Shown: piece after piece, positions 50,776 to 59,413 of the stretch | Layout of the letters: each line of letters starts with the position of its first letter | Position numbering within the stretch: position 1 is the stretch's first letter | Source: Hymenobacter jejuensis | GTDB lineage: Bacteria; Bacteroidota; Bacteroidia; Cytophagales; Hymenobacteraceae | Direction of reading: 5' to 3' | Assembly: GCF_006337165.1 (NCBI RefSeq) | Contig: NZ_CP040896.1 | Coordinates: 1,922,001-1,986,000 of the forward strand | DNA length: 64,000 nucleotides | The notes under the pieces: generated by a model | Told to the model about the DNA's origin: nothing | Databases searched by the model: none | The model's input: the letters and a program-made list of their open reading frames with translations, nothing else | Program-made: the position numbers and the translations under genes

Positions 50776-52908
50776 TTAGAAGAACTTCGTGCGCTCGTCT
50801 TTGATGTTGGCTTTGTCTTTCACGGCCTCGTAAATGGCACCATCGAGGCGCGCGCTACGCTGGGTGGTGAGTTGCTTGCGCACAGCGGCAACGTCGGTTT
50901 TGGCAGCAGACTTCTGCACGCTTACCGGCTCGACGATCAGCACGCCTTGCTCGCCCTGGAACGGCGCAGATTTCTGCCCTGGCTTCAGGCCGAACGCTTT
51001 GCCTACTGCCACTGGCTCGGCACCTAAGCCCTGAATTACGCCAGAGCCAAGTGTTACGTTCTCAGCTGTTTTCACTTGAGCAGTAGGACCGTAAGCAGCA
51101 GCGATTTGCTCCAGCGTGCCCTTCTTGCTCTGCAGCTTATCAATTATCTGCTTGGCTTTCAGCTCGTTACGAACCAATGCTGTGAGTTCCGGCTTAATGC
51201 TGGCTACATCGGCAAAGCCCTTCTCGCGCTGGCCGGTAAGCACGGCAATTACGTATTGGTCGCCAATTTCGAATACTTCCGATACGTCGCCCACTTCGGT
51301 TTTCTTACCGCCTTGACCAGCTCCGTAAGTCCAACGCACCAATTCGCGAGCGTTTTGTAGGTTGTTTACAGCGCGGTCGCCGCGGCCGAGGCCTTTGGCT
51401 TCTTGCTTCTGCAAAGACTTGTCCTTCGCAACGGCCTTGCGGAATGAATCGAGATCTGTGGCTTCGCCTTTCAGCTCCTGCGCCTTCTGGTAAGCGGCTT
51501 CGCGGGTAGCATCCGTGGGCGTAATCTTCTTCTGCACGGCAGCTATCTGATACGTCTGGGTGGTTTTAGGAGCCGTTACCTTGATGATGTGGTAGCCAAA
51601 CGAAGTCTCAACGGGGTTGGGCAACAAGCCAGCCGAAGTGGCGGCGAATACCGCCTTCTCAAACTCCGGCACCATGCGGCCTTGCGTAAACCAGCCCAAG
51701 TCGCCGCCGGTGGCGGTGGTGCCGTCGGTACCGTATTGGCGTGCCATAGCAGCAAAATCAGCCCCGCCTTTGATCTTCGCCAGAATATCTTTGGCTTTGG
51801 CCAGGGCCGCGGCTTTCGCTTCGGGCGTAGTGCCTTCCGGCTTGATGAGGATATGGCTGGCCCGAGCAGCAGGCTGCGTACCGGCCTTCTGACCTGTTAC
51901 TTTGAAGATGGAATACACGCCGTTTTCGGCATAAGGGCCATACACTTTGCCTACTTGCAGTGGCAATTGCTGGCGGAGCTTCTCCGGCATGTCGGCCGGC
52001 GAGAGGTAAGCCGGGTTGTAAGGAAAATCCGGATCGGAGTTCAGCTTGGCAAACAGCGAATCGTTGGGAGCCGTGCTGAATTGGGTAGTCAGTACATCGA
52101 TGTCTTTGCGAACCGCAGCGCTATCGCTGTTGGAAGCCGTTACCGGAACAACCACGTACTCTATGTTGCGGCCTTCTTCTACTTTATAACGGCTTTTGTG
52201 CGCGTCGAGGTAGGCTTGCAACTGCTCGTCGGTCACTTTCACGGCCGAGTCCGAAACAGAGAAGTACGGCACGATCAGGTAGCGCAGGTTCGCTTGCGAA
52301 GTCTGCGCTTCGTCGTAGCGCTTGGCTTCCGCTGTCGTCACGTAGGTCGACAGCTTGATGAGGTTGTTGTACTTGTTCGACAAGCGCTCTGGTCCGAGGT
52401 TGTTCTCGAAGTTCATGAACGCGTCACGAGCTTGTGGCGGCAGCTTGTCGAGGTTTTGCAGATAGCTCAGCAGCTTGTTACGGTCTAGCTGACCCGTTTT
52501 TGGATCGCTGAACGCCTGGCGGATGCTGGGGTTGATGTTTTTGCCCTGCACCATATCCGTTAGCTCGTCGTCGGTTACTTTCAGGCCTAGCTTATCGAAT
52601 TCTTTTTTGAAGGCGATGCGATAAATGCTCAGGTTCCAGGCTTGGTCGCGCAGGTACCCCATCGTGGCCTCGTCGGGCTGACGGCCTTGCTGGGCGATGA
52701 AAGCCTGCTTAGTTTGCTCCAGCGTATTCTGGAAATCATTGTAGTCCACCTTCTCGCCGGCGACTTCGCCTACCGAGTTATCATTGCGGTTGAACAGGCG
52801 GTTTTTGCCCCCGATCAGATCGCCGCCTACCATGAAGAGCAGCAGTCCGATTACGATGGCGCCGACGGCCCAGCCCGATTTTTCCCGAATCGTGTTGATT
52901 AATGCCAT
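50776..52908 (-). CDS. Periplasmic peptidyl-prolyl isomerase, PpiD/SurA type
   Basis: A 710-residue membrane-anchored chaperone. One N-terminal helix (VGAIVIGLLLFMVGGDLIG, ~15-33) is followed by a SurA-N-like region (~38-330). A rotamase (PPIC) domain occupies ~345-460 (RASHILIKPEG, GGADFAAMARQYGTDGTTATGGDLGWFTQGRMVPEFE, FGYHIIKV). A long C-terminal tail contains a second degenerate rotamase-like part. PpiD-type proteins help newly exported outer-membrane proteins fold. It ends the coaX-OMP-lptC operon. Confidence 0.92.
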   Translation of the reverse strand: MALINTIREKSGWAVGAIVIGLLLFMVGGDLIGGKNRLFNRNDNSVGEVAGEKVDYNDFQNTLEQTKQAFIAQQGRQPDEATMGYLRDQAWNLSIYRIAFKKEFDKLGLKVTDDELTDMVQGKNINPSIRQAFSDPKTGQLDRNKLLSYLQNLDKLPPQARDAFMNFENNLGPERLSNKYNNLIKLSTYVTTAEAKRYDEAQTSQANLRYLIVPYFSVSDSAVKVTDEQLQAYLDAHKSRYKVEEGRNIEYVVVPVTASNSDSAAVRKDIDVLTTQFSTAPNDSLFAKLNSDPDFPYNPAYLSPADMPEKLRQQLPLQVGKVYGPYAENGVYSIFKVTGQKAGTQPAARASHILIKPEGTTPEAKAAALAKAKDILAKIKGGADFAAMARQYGTDGTTATGGDLGWFTQGRMVPEFEKAVFAATSAGLLPNPVETSFGYHIIKVTAPKTTQTYQIAAVQKKITPTDATREAAYQKAQELKGEATDLDSFRKAVAKDKSLQKQEAKGLGRGDRAVNNLQNARELVRWTYGAGQGGKKTEVGDVSEVFEIGDQYVIAVLTGQREKGFADVASIKPELTALVRNELKAKQIIDKLQSKKGTLEQIAAAYGPTAQVKTAENVTLGSGVIQGLGAEPVAVGKAFGLKPGQKSAPFQGEQGVLIVEPVSVQKSAAKTDVAAVRKQLTTQRSARLDGAIYEAVKDKANIKDERTKFF

Positions 52909-53073
52909 TTACTTGAAAAAAAGCGCAGTAAGAAAAGTGGAAAGAGGCGCAAAATAACCAGAATCCGCCGGACATTCAAAGTTGCCCGCAGATTCACTGG
53001 CTTTGACGGATATTGCTGATTGGCAGAAGGTAGGACAAGTTTGCCCGATACTCACGCAGGGCGGCTCCGGGCT

Positions 53074-53358
53074 CTAGCGTTGTTTGTTGCGAGGCACAGC
53101 CTTACCCGGTTTGGTAGTAGCTGTGCGCTTGCCGGAAGCGGCTGGTTTGGGTTTGACAACTGGCAGCGGTGCTTTATCCTCGTCGCGACCGAGGTAACGG
53201 AACACCATCATGCAGACGAACGAGATCATGAACAGCCAATAGTTGTCCATTACCGCGTTCTTATCGCCTTGCAACACAGTTTGGTACACACCGATAACCA
53301 GCGCCACCACCGCCAGCGAAAACAAAATAGTGCGCCACAAGGCTCTATCGAAACGCAT
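53074..53358 (-). CDS. Small membrane protein in the lptC operon
   Basis: A 94-residue protein with two membrane helices (TILFSLAVVALVIGVYQTVL, ~10-29, and NYWLFMISFVCMMVFRYLG, ~39-57) and a Lys/Pro/Ala-rich basic tail. Its ATG lies 14 bases after the lptC stop, inside a copy of the 3'-end repeat. I do not recognise a named family, but this position between lptC and ppiD suggests an envelope role (inference). Confidence 0.72.
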   Translation of the reverse strand: MRFDRALWRTILFSLAVVALVIGVYQTVLQGDKNAVMDNYWLFMISFVCMMVFRYLGRDEDKAPLPVVKPKPAASGKRTATTKPGKAVPRNKQR

Positions 53359-53383
53359 TGATAATCAATTACTTATTTTTTAG
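53358..53383 (-). repeat. 3'-end AT-rich repeat, copy 13
   Basis: The minus strand reads AAGTAATTGATAATCAATGC. It overlaps the lptC stop and includes the ATG of the next gene, so here the motif is inside an operon. Confidence 0.55.
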
Positions 53384-53984
53384 CAGCTCGGGCCGAATCT
53401 GAAGCTGGCTGTTGTACTGTAAACACGCCCGTCGGGTGGAAAATTCGGTAGTTAGAAAAATCCTGATTGGCCCGTAACCCGTTGCCCGTCAGCGTTTCGG
53501 TCGGCGTTTCGACGCGTACTGCTGTGGTGCTGTCGGTGTAGATGATGGCTTTCTGCTGATCAAAAAAGACTTCTTCCGTGAACATCTTCTGATCTTTCTC
53601 TAGGTTGTGCACCCGCACGTCGCCCCGCACGATGTACAGGTTCTTGAGCTTGTCGTACTTGCCATAGTTTCCGCGTAACGTATTGACTACCTTACGGTTA
53701 CCAGCAGCACTGTCGCCTTGTCCATAAAAGGTAACCATCACGTTTTTCGGCCAGATCTGGTCACCGCTTTCAAACTGTTGCTGCACGGGCGCCGTCAGCT
53801 TAATCTGGAGCTTGGCCGAGTCGCTCACGAGCATCACTACGTTGCTCGTTTCGATGGTCGGGCCTGTATACACGATTTTTTTCTTGACCTCGGTGGCTTT
53901 GTCTTTACAACCAAGCCCGAGGCTGGCGGCGACAAAAGTGGCGGCCAGCAGCCACGACCAACTTGTTGGTTTCGTGTCTTTCAC
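53373..53984 (-). CDS. lptC: LPS export periplasmic protein LptC
   Basis: A 203-residue lipoprotein-like LptC. The signal ends LGLGCKDK, with a Cys at ~25. The beta-jellyroll core shows VVMLVSDSAKLQIKLTAPV, WPKNVMVTFYGQGD, LRGNYGKYDKLKNLYIVRGDVRVHN and EEVFFDQQKAIIYTDS, the usual Bacteroidetes LptC pattern. It takes LPS from LptBFG towards LptA. Gaps of 9 and 14 bases to its neighbours indicate one operon. lptB lies 10 kb away. Confidence 0.9.
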   Translation of the reverse strand: MKDTKPTSWSWLLAATFVAASLGLGCKDKATEVKKKIVYTGPTIETSNVVMLVSDSAKLQIKLTAPVQQQFESGDQIWPKNVMVTFYGQGDSAAGNRKVVNTLRGNYGKYDKLKNLYIVRGDVRVHNLEKDQKMFTEEVFFDQQKAIIYTDSTTAVRVETPTETLTGNGLRANQDFSNYRIFHPTGVFTVQQPASDSARAAKK

Positions 53985-53993
53985 GTTGGTAGC

Positions 53994-55334
53994 TTATTCA
54001 ATTCGGCGCTTGATAAACCAGCGGTTGTTCAGCGTTACGCCCAGTTGCATACGCACGTAATCCTCCTTAACATTGCCGTTGGGGCTTTCAGCCGTACGTT
54101 TGGTATTGCCACGCTGCCCGTAGGTGAAGGCCAGGTTGATGGTCGTGTTGTCTAAGACCGTAGCTGTAGGCAGCGGGAACGCAAAGCCCCAGCTCACCGA
54201 ACGGTCGTAGAGGCGCTCGCCAGCGGGGCGATAAGGCAGCTCAGCTACCGAAATGCCCGCCCGGTACGTAACCCGCTTGAAGTAGCTGCTCACCGACGAA
54301 GGATCAGGGGCAAATTCGCCGCCCAAGCCTGCCCGAAACGTGTTACTAAGCGGAATGCCAACGGTACCGCCTTGCAAGCCAAAAGCCCGGAACTTCGACC
54401 ATTCCTGGCGCGACAAGTCGAAGTTGATGCTCCAGTTTTTGTTGTTGTCGAAGCCAATGCCAAACTGCTCCATTGCCGGCACCGTTGCTTCGCCTTTCTG
54501 GTTGGTGAGCAACGTGGTATTTTCCGTTTGCAGGCCAGCCGCATCTTCGCGCTCAAGCGACGTATCGCGCTTGCCGTTCAGGTTGGACTGAAAGCTGTAC
54601 ACACCGGCCAGATTGTAGTTGAGCTTGCTGTTGACTTTGCCGCGGTAGTGGGCACCCGTCCGAAAGGTGAAATCCGAATAACGCACGCGCTCTCGGATGA
54701 TGACTTTGCTAAGACCCGCCGCTGAGGTAGCGTCGGCCGGTGCTACGCTGGTTCCGGTTGTCAGGTCAATATTGCCAAACACATACGAAGCCGTAACCCC
54801 CAGGCTCAAGCCTTTGGCAACCTGGAACGCCTGCACTATGTAGGCTTCCGACAAACCGCCTTCGCCTTTGTACTCTTTATAGGACAAGCCACCGTTGGGG
54901 TCGTTGGGCACTGGTTCCCGCACGGTGCTGAGGTAATTGACAGAGCTGTACGGCTTCAAACCAGCGGCACCAGCCCAACGCTTCGAGATCGGAACGGAGA
55001 AAGCCAAGTAACTTAATGAGCCGTTGCCGTCGCGCTGCGAATTGACCTGATTGCGGATCGTCTTGAACTCGCCATTAACGCCGACTTCATAGGTCGTGCG
55101 TGAGGTATAGTACACCAACGCCGGGTTGAGCTCATTCACGTTGATGCCGTTAGGAGCAGCCAAACCGACGCCTCCCATCCCCTGCTGACGAACGCCGCCC
55201 GTATTAGGGTTGAAATCGCCTAACCCCAAGCGCGAATACGGCGAGTTGCCGAGGCCTTGGCCTTGGCTATATGGTGCGGCCATCAGGCCAAGTAGCGTCA
55301 ACCCAAACAGGCTGGCAAATTTAGATTTCAACAT
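53994..55334 (-). CDS. FadL-like outer-membrane protein
   Basis: A 446-residue protein with a signal peptide ending SQGQG. The N-terminus has the NSPYSRLGLGDFNPN motif and GMGGVGLAAPNGINVNELNPA, typical of Bacteroidetes FadL/OMPP1-like transport proteins with the N-terminal hatch. About 14 beta-strands follow, ending LGVTLNNRWFIKRRIE. It overlaps coaX by 14 bases and precedes lptC by 9. It may pass hydrophobic compounds; the substrate is unknown. Confidence 0.82.
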   Translation of the reverse strand: MLKSKFASLFGLTLLGLMAAPYSQGQGLGNSPYSRLGLGDFNPNTGGVRQQGMGGVGLAAPNGINVNELNPALVYYTSRTTYEVGVNGEFKTIRNQVNSQRDGNGSLSYLAFSVPISKRWAGAAGLKPYSSVNYLSTVREPVPNDPNGGLSYKEYKGEGGLSEAYIVQAFQVAKGLSLGVTASYVFGNIDLTTGTSVAPADATSAAGLSKVIIRERVRYSDFTFRTGAHYRGKVNSKLNYNLAGVYSFQSNLNGKRDTSLEREDAAGLQTENTTLLTNQKGEATVPAMEQFGIGFDNNKNWSINFDLSRQEWSKFRAFGLQGGTVGIPLSNTFRAGLGGEFAPDPSSVSSYFKRVTYRAGISVAELPYRPAGERLYDRSVSWGFAFPLPTATVLDNTTINLAFTYGQRGNTKRTAESPNGNVKEDYVRMQLGVTLNNRWFIKRRIE

Positions 55335-56064
55335 TATGCACCAGTATGCGGTAAAGCCCGATCAGAACGAGTTCAGGAACAACAAAGATAGGGCCTTTAA
55401 GCCGTGGTTGAAAAAAGCCAGCATCGCCTCCGGCCAACAGGGTGCCCAAGTTGGGGCTTTGCTGCCGGTAGCTGTCAATCAGGCCGTTAACCTCCGCCAC
55501 AGCGCCGTTGAGTACGCCGCTCCGAATCGCCGATGACGTATCGGTACCGGTCAGGGGAATATCGACGGGGGCAGCGACGGGTAATTCTACCAACGGCAGA
55601 CGGCCGGTAAACATGTGCAAGGCTTGGAAACGCATTCGCAGGCCTGGCGCTATACTTCCGCCCCGGAAGGTATGTCCACCTTCGAGCCAGTCGCATTTAA
55701 GGGCAGTGCCGGCATCCACAATTAGCGTATCCTGACCCGGACGCAGCCAGGCAGCCCCGACGGCAGCGGCCAAGCGGTCGGCGCCCAACGTAGTCGGCGT
55801 AGCATAAGCATTGGTGATCGGCAAGGGTGTGGTAGCAGAAGCAAACTCCAATACCTTTCCGCCAACCTCCCGGCGCAAAGCTTCCGCCCAGATAGCCGTT
55901 GGCTCCACCACCGAAGAAACTACCGCATGCTCCGGTAACAAACGTTGCACAAGTTCTAGCAACGCATTGTCAAGCAGCACTTTACCTGCTTCGCGCAGCT
56001 CGTTGTTTTCGAAATAGCCATACTTGGCTGCTGTATTGCCAACATCGAAAACCAAAGCACGCAT
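55321..56064 (-). CDS. coaX: Type III pantothenate kinase
   Basis: A 247-residue kinase that phosphorylates pantothenate, the first step of CoA synthesis. ATG 56064 is chosen (MRALVFDVGNTAAKYG) with the phosphate loop DVGN at 7-10; the TTG at 56070 is not needed. Further blocks are TTLGADRLAAAVGAAWL near 92, DAGTALKCDWLEG near 117 and GGSIAPGLRMRFQALH near 135. With panC and panD it completes much of pantothenate-to-CoA supply within this window. It is the first gene of the lptC operon. Confidence 0.95.
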   Translation of the reverse strand: MRALVFDVGNTAAKYGYFENNELREAGKVLLDNALLELVQRLLPEHAVVSSVVEPTAIWAEALRREVGGKVLEFASATTPLPITNAYATPTTLGADRLAAAVGAAWLRPGQDTLIVDAGTALKCDWLEGGHTFRGGSIAPGLRMRFQALHMFTGRLPLVELPVAAPVDIPLTGTDTSSAIRSGVLNGAVAEVNGLIDSYRQQSPNLGTLLAGGDAGFFQPRLKGPIFVVPELVLIGLYRILVHNVEI

Positions 56065-56068
56065 ATAC

Positions 56069-56092
56069 AAGTAATTGATTATAAGATATTTA
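56069..56092 (+). repeat. 3'-end AT-rich repeat, copy 14
   Basis: The plus strand reads AAGTAATTGATTATAAGATA. It abuts the long rluB terminator and lies 5 bases upstream of the coaX start. Confidence 0.5.
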
Positions 56093-56150
56093 CAATTCCA
56101 CGTAAGAAGTAGTCAGCCAAATGAAGGCCACTTCTTGCGTGGAATTGTAA
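56090..56150 (-). terminator. Long hairpin terminator of rluB
   Basis: Twenty-one-base arms (56090-56110 and 56130-56150; TTACAATTCCACG outermost) pair with one G-U, around a 19-base loop. It is about 47 bases after the rluB stop. Confidence 0.8.
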
Positions 56151-56196
56151 AGCTTATTTTCTAACAGGAGCCTTTGAAGAGGCTGCGGGTTGCTTC

Positions 56197-58026
56197 CTAC
56201 AAGAAATACTTCAAGCGAATCACCTCGCGCTCAGTCAGGAAGCGCCACTTGCCGCGCGGAAGGTCCTTTTTCGTCAGGCCGGCGTACTGTACGCGGTCAA
56301 GCGCCACAACCTCGTAGCCCAAATGCTCGAAAATGCGGCGGACGATGCGATTACGACCGATGTGCAACTCAATGCCCACGAAATGCGGGTTGCCCGCTAC
56401 TACGGCTACATCATCAATCTCGGCCTTGCCATCTTCCAGTTCCAGCCCTTCGCTGATCTGGCGCAGGTGGTCTTCGGAAAGCGGCTGGCTGAGTTCGGCC
56501 TGGTATATTTTCTTGTTTTTATGCGATGGGTGCGAAAGCTTTTGGGCCACTTCGCCATCGTTGGTGAACAGCAGCAAACCCGTAGTATTGCGGTCGAGAC
56601 GACCTACTGGGAAGATGCGTTCTTTTGAAGCGGTAGCCACCAAGTCCATCACCGTTTTGCGACCCTCTGGGTCTTCGGTGGTAGTGATAAAATCTTTGGG
56701 CTTGTTGAGCAGCACGTACACCAGCTTTTCCCGCTTCAGGTTGGTCTTGCCATACTGCACGGTATCGGTTGGCTGCACTTGGTAACCCATCTCCGTTACC
56801 ACTTCGCCGTTGACTTTAATTTCACCAGCCGCAATCAGTGCATCGGCTTCCCGACGCGAGCAGATGCCGGCGTTAGCGATGTAGCGGTTCAAACGAACTT
56901 CGTCGTTGCCTTCTTCCTCGTTCCGACGGCGTTTGTTGCCCCGGGTTTTGTCCTGATCGTAGAATTGCAAATTGCTATATGCCGGCGCTTCACCAGGTAT
57001 TTCACCACGTTTGGGCTTATCAGCGCGATTCGAAAGCGGATCGCGGGTCGGGCGCTTGTCGGCTCCGGCGCGCGGCTCCCGCTTATCGCCAAAACGCGAT
57101 TCGCGCTTGTCACCAAAATCACGTGGCCCGCTGTTGCGGTTACCCGACGCGCCACGCTCACCAGCCCCTGGGCGGTTGCCAAAGCTAGGCCGCTCGCCGA
57201 AACTGCGGTTCCCGAAACCACTCTCCCGGCGCTCACCGCGTTCCGGGCGTTCGGGCGCGTTGCGTTGCTCATCCCGGCCATAGCCGCTGGGCGCACTACG
57301 GTAGTCAAAGGGACGCGCAGGCCGGATTTCCCGGTCTGGACCGGCTTCTTCTCGCCGCTCATCGTGCCGTGGAGCTTCTTCTCGCGGTGCTGGCGTACGG
57401 TCCGTCGGGGTGTCTTGTTCGAAAGGGCTTACCTTTTTAAACTTTCGGTTACGCTCTCCTGCCGTACCGCGTGGCACCGCTGGTTTGCCTTCCTGCCGGT
57501 AAGGCTGGCCGGGCCAGTTGGCTTTGGGCTCATACGGCCGAGCAGGTCTCTCGTCTCGGCGGTCACTGTCATAGCCGGAGGAAGCACGACGGTCATCGTT
57601 GCGGTTGTCGAAGCGCCGAGGGGCATCCCGATCAAATGAACGGCTAGGGCGGTTGTCGTTGTCGCGATTCATCGGCCGACGATCGGCATTATCGCGATTG
57701 AACGGGCGACGATCGCCAGCATCCTGCCGCGGGGCAAAGTTTCGTTGGGAGCCAAAGCTGTTGGAGCCTTCGCCGCGACCAAAACGCTTGTCGCCGCCAA
57801 AGCTGCCTCCCGATGATGGACGGCCGCCACCTGGGCGACCAAAAGTAGGGCGCGAGGGAAAATCACGGCCTCTGCCGGCTTCATCGCCCGAACGGTTGCT
57901 TGAACCGCCTTCGTTTGGGCGCGCAGAGAATTTGCGGAAGCCGCTGCTCCCACCAGCATTGCCAGTGGAGCGATCGTTGGAGCGTCCACGCCGGCCTGGC
58001 GTGTCGTCGTTGTGTTTTTTGCCCAT
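56197..58026 (-). CDS. Pseudouridine synthase RluB-like with long disordered Arg/Gly/Asp arm
   Basis: A 609-residue protein. Residues ~1-370 are low-complexity Arg/Gly/Asp/Asn/Ser (SNDRSTGNAGGSSG, NRDNDNRPSRSFDRD, FGDKREPRAGADKRPTRD). Residues ~375-435 form an S4 RNA-binding domain (RLNRYIANAGICSRREADALI). The RluB/RsuA catalytic domain covers ~435-600, with the Asp in VGRLDRNTTGLLLFTNDG. It would modify 23S rRNA U2605-type or a related site. The usual family length is ~240-290, so over half of this chain is added disorder. Confidence 0.92.
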   Translation of the reverse strand: MGKKHNDDTPGRRGRSNDRSTGNAGGSSGFRKFSARPNEGGSSNRSGDEAGRGRDFPSRPTFGRPGGGRPSSGGSFGGDKRFGRGEGSNSFGSQRNFAPRQDAGDRRPFNRDNADRRPMNRDNDNRPSRSFDRDAPRRFDNRNDDRRASSGYDSDRRDERPARPYEPKANWPGQPYRQEGKPAVPRGTAGERNRKFKKVSPFEQDTPTDRTPAPREEAPRHDERREEAGPDREIRPARPFDYRSAPSGYGRDEQRNAPERPERGERRESGFGNRSFGERPSFGNRPGAGERGASGNRNSGPRDFGDKRESRFGDKREPRAGADKRPTRDPLSNRADKPKRGEIPGEAPAYSNLQFYDQDKTRGNKRRRNEEEGNDEVRLNRYIANAGICSRREADALIAAGEIKVNGEVVTEMGYQVQPTDTVQYGKTNLKREKLVYVLLNKPKDFITTTEDPEGRKTVMDLVATASKERIFPVGRLDRNTTGLLLFTNDGEVAQKLSHPSHKNKKIYQAELSQPLSEDHLRQISEGLELEDGKAEIDDVAVVAGNPHFVGIELHIGRNRIVRRIFEHLGYEVVALDRVQYAGLTKKDLPRGKWRFLTEREVIRLKYFL

Positions 58027-58192
58027 GAGTGTAGGGTGCTTACCGTATCGCTACGGGATGGTAAAATACAAGGTTGGGAGACTGAACCCCAGGAACAGAC
58101 TCTCTTAGAAAACAGTGCCCGGACTAGCAGCACGGCGCCATAAAAGCAGCCAGCCGAAAGCCCGGGCACGTAGTTGAAGACGACGGTCGCGG

Positions 58193-58576
58193 TTAATCAC
58201 GACGCGCCATTTTGGCTTCAATAGAATGTTGGGTGTGTGGTACTGCGCGCAAACGCTCTTTCGGAATCAGTTTACCAGTGCCAATGCAGACACCGTATGT
58301 ACCGTTTTTGATGCGGGTGTACGCATTTTCCAGCTGCTGGATAAACTTCATCTGGCGTGAAGCCAACTGATTCAGGCTTTCCTTTTCAGCTGTGTCGGCA
58401 CCGTCTTCCAGTACTTTCGACGACGAGGCTGTGTTGTCGGTACCCGAATCGTTACGACGGCTCAGAGTTTCTTTGATGAACGTTACTTCTTTGCGGGCTG
58501 CTACAAGTTTCTCCTGGATGATTTGTTCGAACTCAGCCAGTTCTTCCCTTGAATAGCGCAGGGGTGCTTCACTCAT
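58193..58576 (-). CDS. DksA/TraR-like protein lacking the zinc-finger cysteines
   Basis: A 127-residue protein. An N-terminal coiled-coil (FEQIIQEKLVAARKEVTFIKE, ~12-32) leads to a C-terminal YGVCIGTGKLIPKERLRAVPHTQHSIEAK block, matching the DksA/TraR family. The four-Cys zinc finger is reduced to a single Cys. This is common in Bacteroidetes homologues I recall, so it is probably functional without zinc. It may bind RNA polymerase via the secondary channel (inference from family). Confidence 0.88.
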   Translation of the reverse strand: MSEAPLRYSREELAEFEQIIQEKLVAARKEVTFIKETLSRRNDSGTDNTASSSKVLEDGADTAEKESLNQLASRQMKFIQQLENAYTRIKNGTYGVCIGTGKLIPKERLRAVPHTQHSIEAKMARRD

Positions 58577-58770
58577 GTCGGTTCAGGAAAAATAATGTAT
58601 TGAAAATGAGACCGTTATCCGGTGATTTCTAGAGATAAATTGCGATAGTACGTTGCTTTAACAACAGCTTTTCCAAATAAGTTTATTACAGACCAACTGG
58701 CCAAAGTCATACTTACCGCTATCGGTTTCCTATCTAACCCGGTTATTTGGCCGCAAAGTTAATGTTTTGC

Positions 58771-58793
58771 CTGACAATTATCCATTACTAACC
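58771..58793 (-). repeat. 3'-end AT-rich repeat, copy 15 (weak)
   Basis: The minus strand reads TTAGTAATGGATAATTGTCA. It lies about 40 bases after the ribH stop; no other terminator is visible there. Confidence 0.35.
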
Positions 58794-58829
58794 AAAGACT
58801 CAGTAAGTAAGCTCCACTAGTCTTAATCT

Positions 58830-59306
58830 CTAGAATCCTAGCATATGGATAGCGGCTACCGCAGCTTCTACTCCTTTGTTGCCGTGCTTGCCTCCTGCCC
58901 GATCCCAAGCTTGTTCAAGTGTGTTGGTCGTGACCAACCCAAATATCACGGGCTTATTGAATTTCAGGCCGACGTTCGTAATGCCGTGGGCCACGGCATG
59001 GCAGATGTAATCATCGTGTTTGGTCTCGCCCTGAATTACTACTCCCAAACAGATCACGGCATCGATTTCTTCGTGCTGGGCCAGCAATTGGGCTCCTAAT
59101 GTCAGTTCGAAGCTCCCCGGCACTGTATTGCGGAAGATGTTTTCTTCTTTAGCCCCGTGCTTCAGCAATGTTTCGTAGGCTCCTGTGCTCAACACGTCTG
59201 TAATCTCCCGATTCCATTCTGCCACCACCAAGCCAAAACGCTTGTTCGTGATGTCAACAAAATTATCGGAAGTGTATTCGCTCAGATTTTTCAAGGAGGT
59301 AGCCAT
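58830..59306 (-). CDS. ribH: 6,7-dimethyl-8-ribityllumazine synthase
   Basis: A 158-residue enzyme catalysing the penultimate step of riboflavin synthesis, usually a 60-mer or pentamer. Motifs: VVAEWNREITDVL near residue 28, VPGSFELTLGAQLLA near 65, CLGVVIQGETKHDDYICHAVAHGI near 90 (the catalytic-region His lies in KHDD), and VIFGLVTTNTLEQAWDRAGGKHGNKG. No other rib genes are adjacent. The 253-base gap to the dksA-like gene holds one weak repeat copy. Confidence 0.96.
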   Translation of the reverse strand: MATSLKNLSEYTSDNFVDITNKRFGLVVAEWNREITDVLSTGAYETLLKHGAKEENIFRNTVPGSFELTLGAQLLAQHEEIDAVICLGVVIQGETKHDDYICHAVAHGITNVGLKFNKPVIFGLVTTNTLEQAWDRAGGKHGNKGVEAAVAAIHMLGF

Positions 59307-59361
59307 AGGATTTGGGTCTAGATGCTGCTTTGGGTTGAAGTAAGCGCTGTTATAAAAACAA

Positions 59362-59393
59362 AACTGCGCTTCTCCTTTCGGAAAAGCGCAGTT
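59362..59393 (-). terminator. Terminator of the TPR gene
   Basis: AACTGCGCTT pairs with AAGCGCAGTT around CTCCTTTCGGAA, downstream of the TPR gene stop. Confidence 0.75.
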
Positions 59394-59413
59394 GTCAGTT
59401 GCTGACTGATTTC

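Noticed and set aside
56779..57639. 286-residue frame opposite the RluB arm
   Set aside because: It reads through the complement of a repetitive Arg/Gly-rich coding region and resembles nothing; a shadow.
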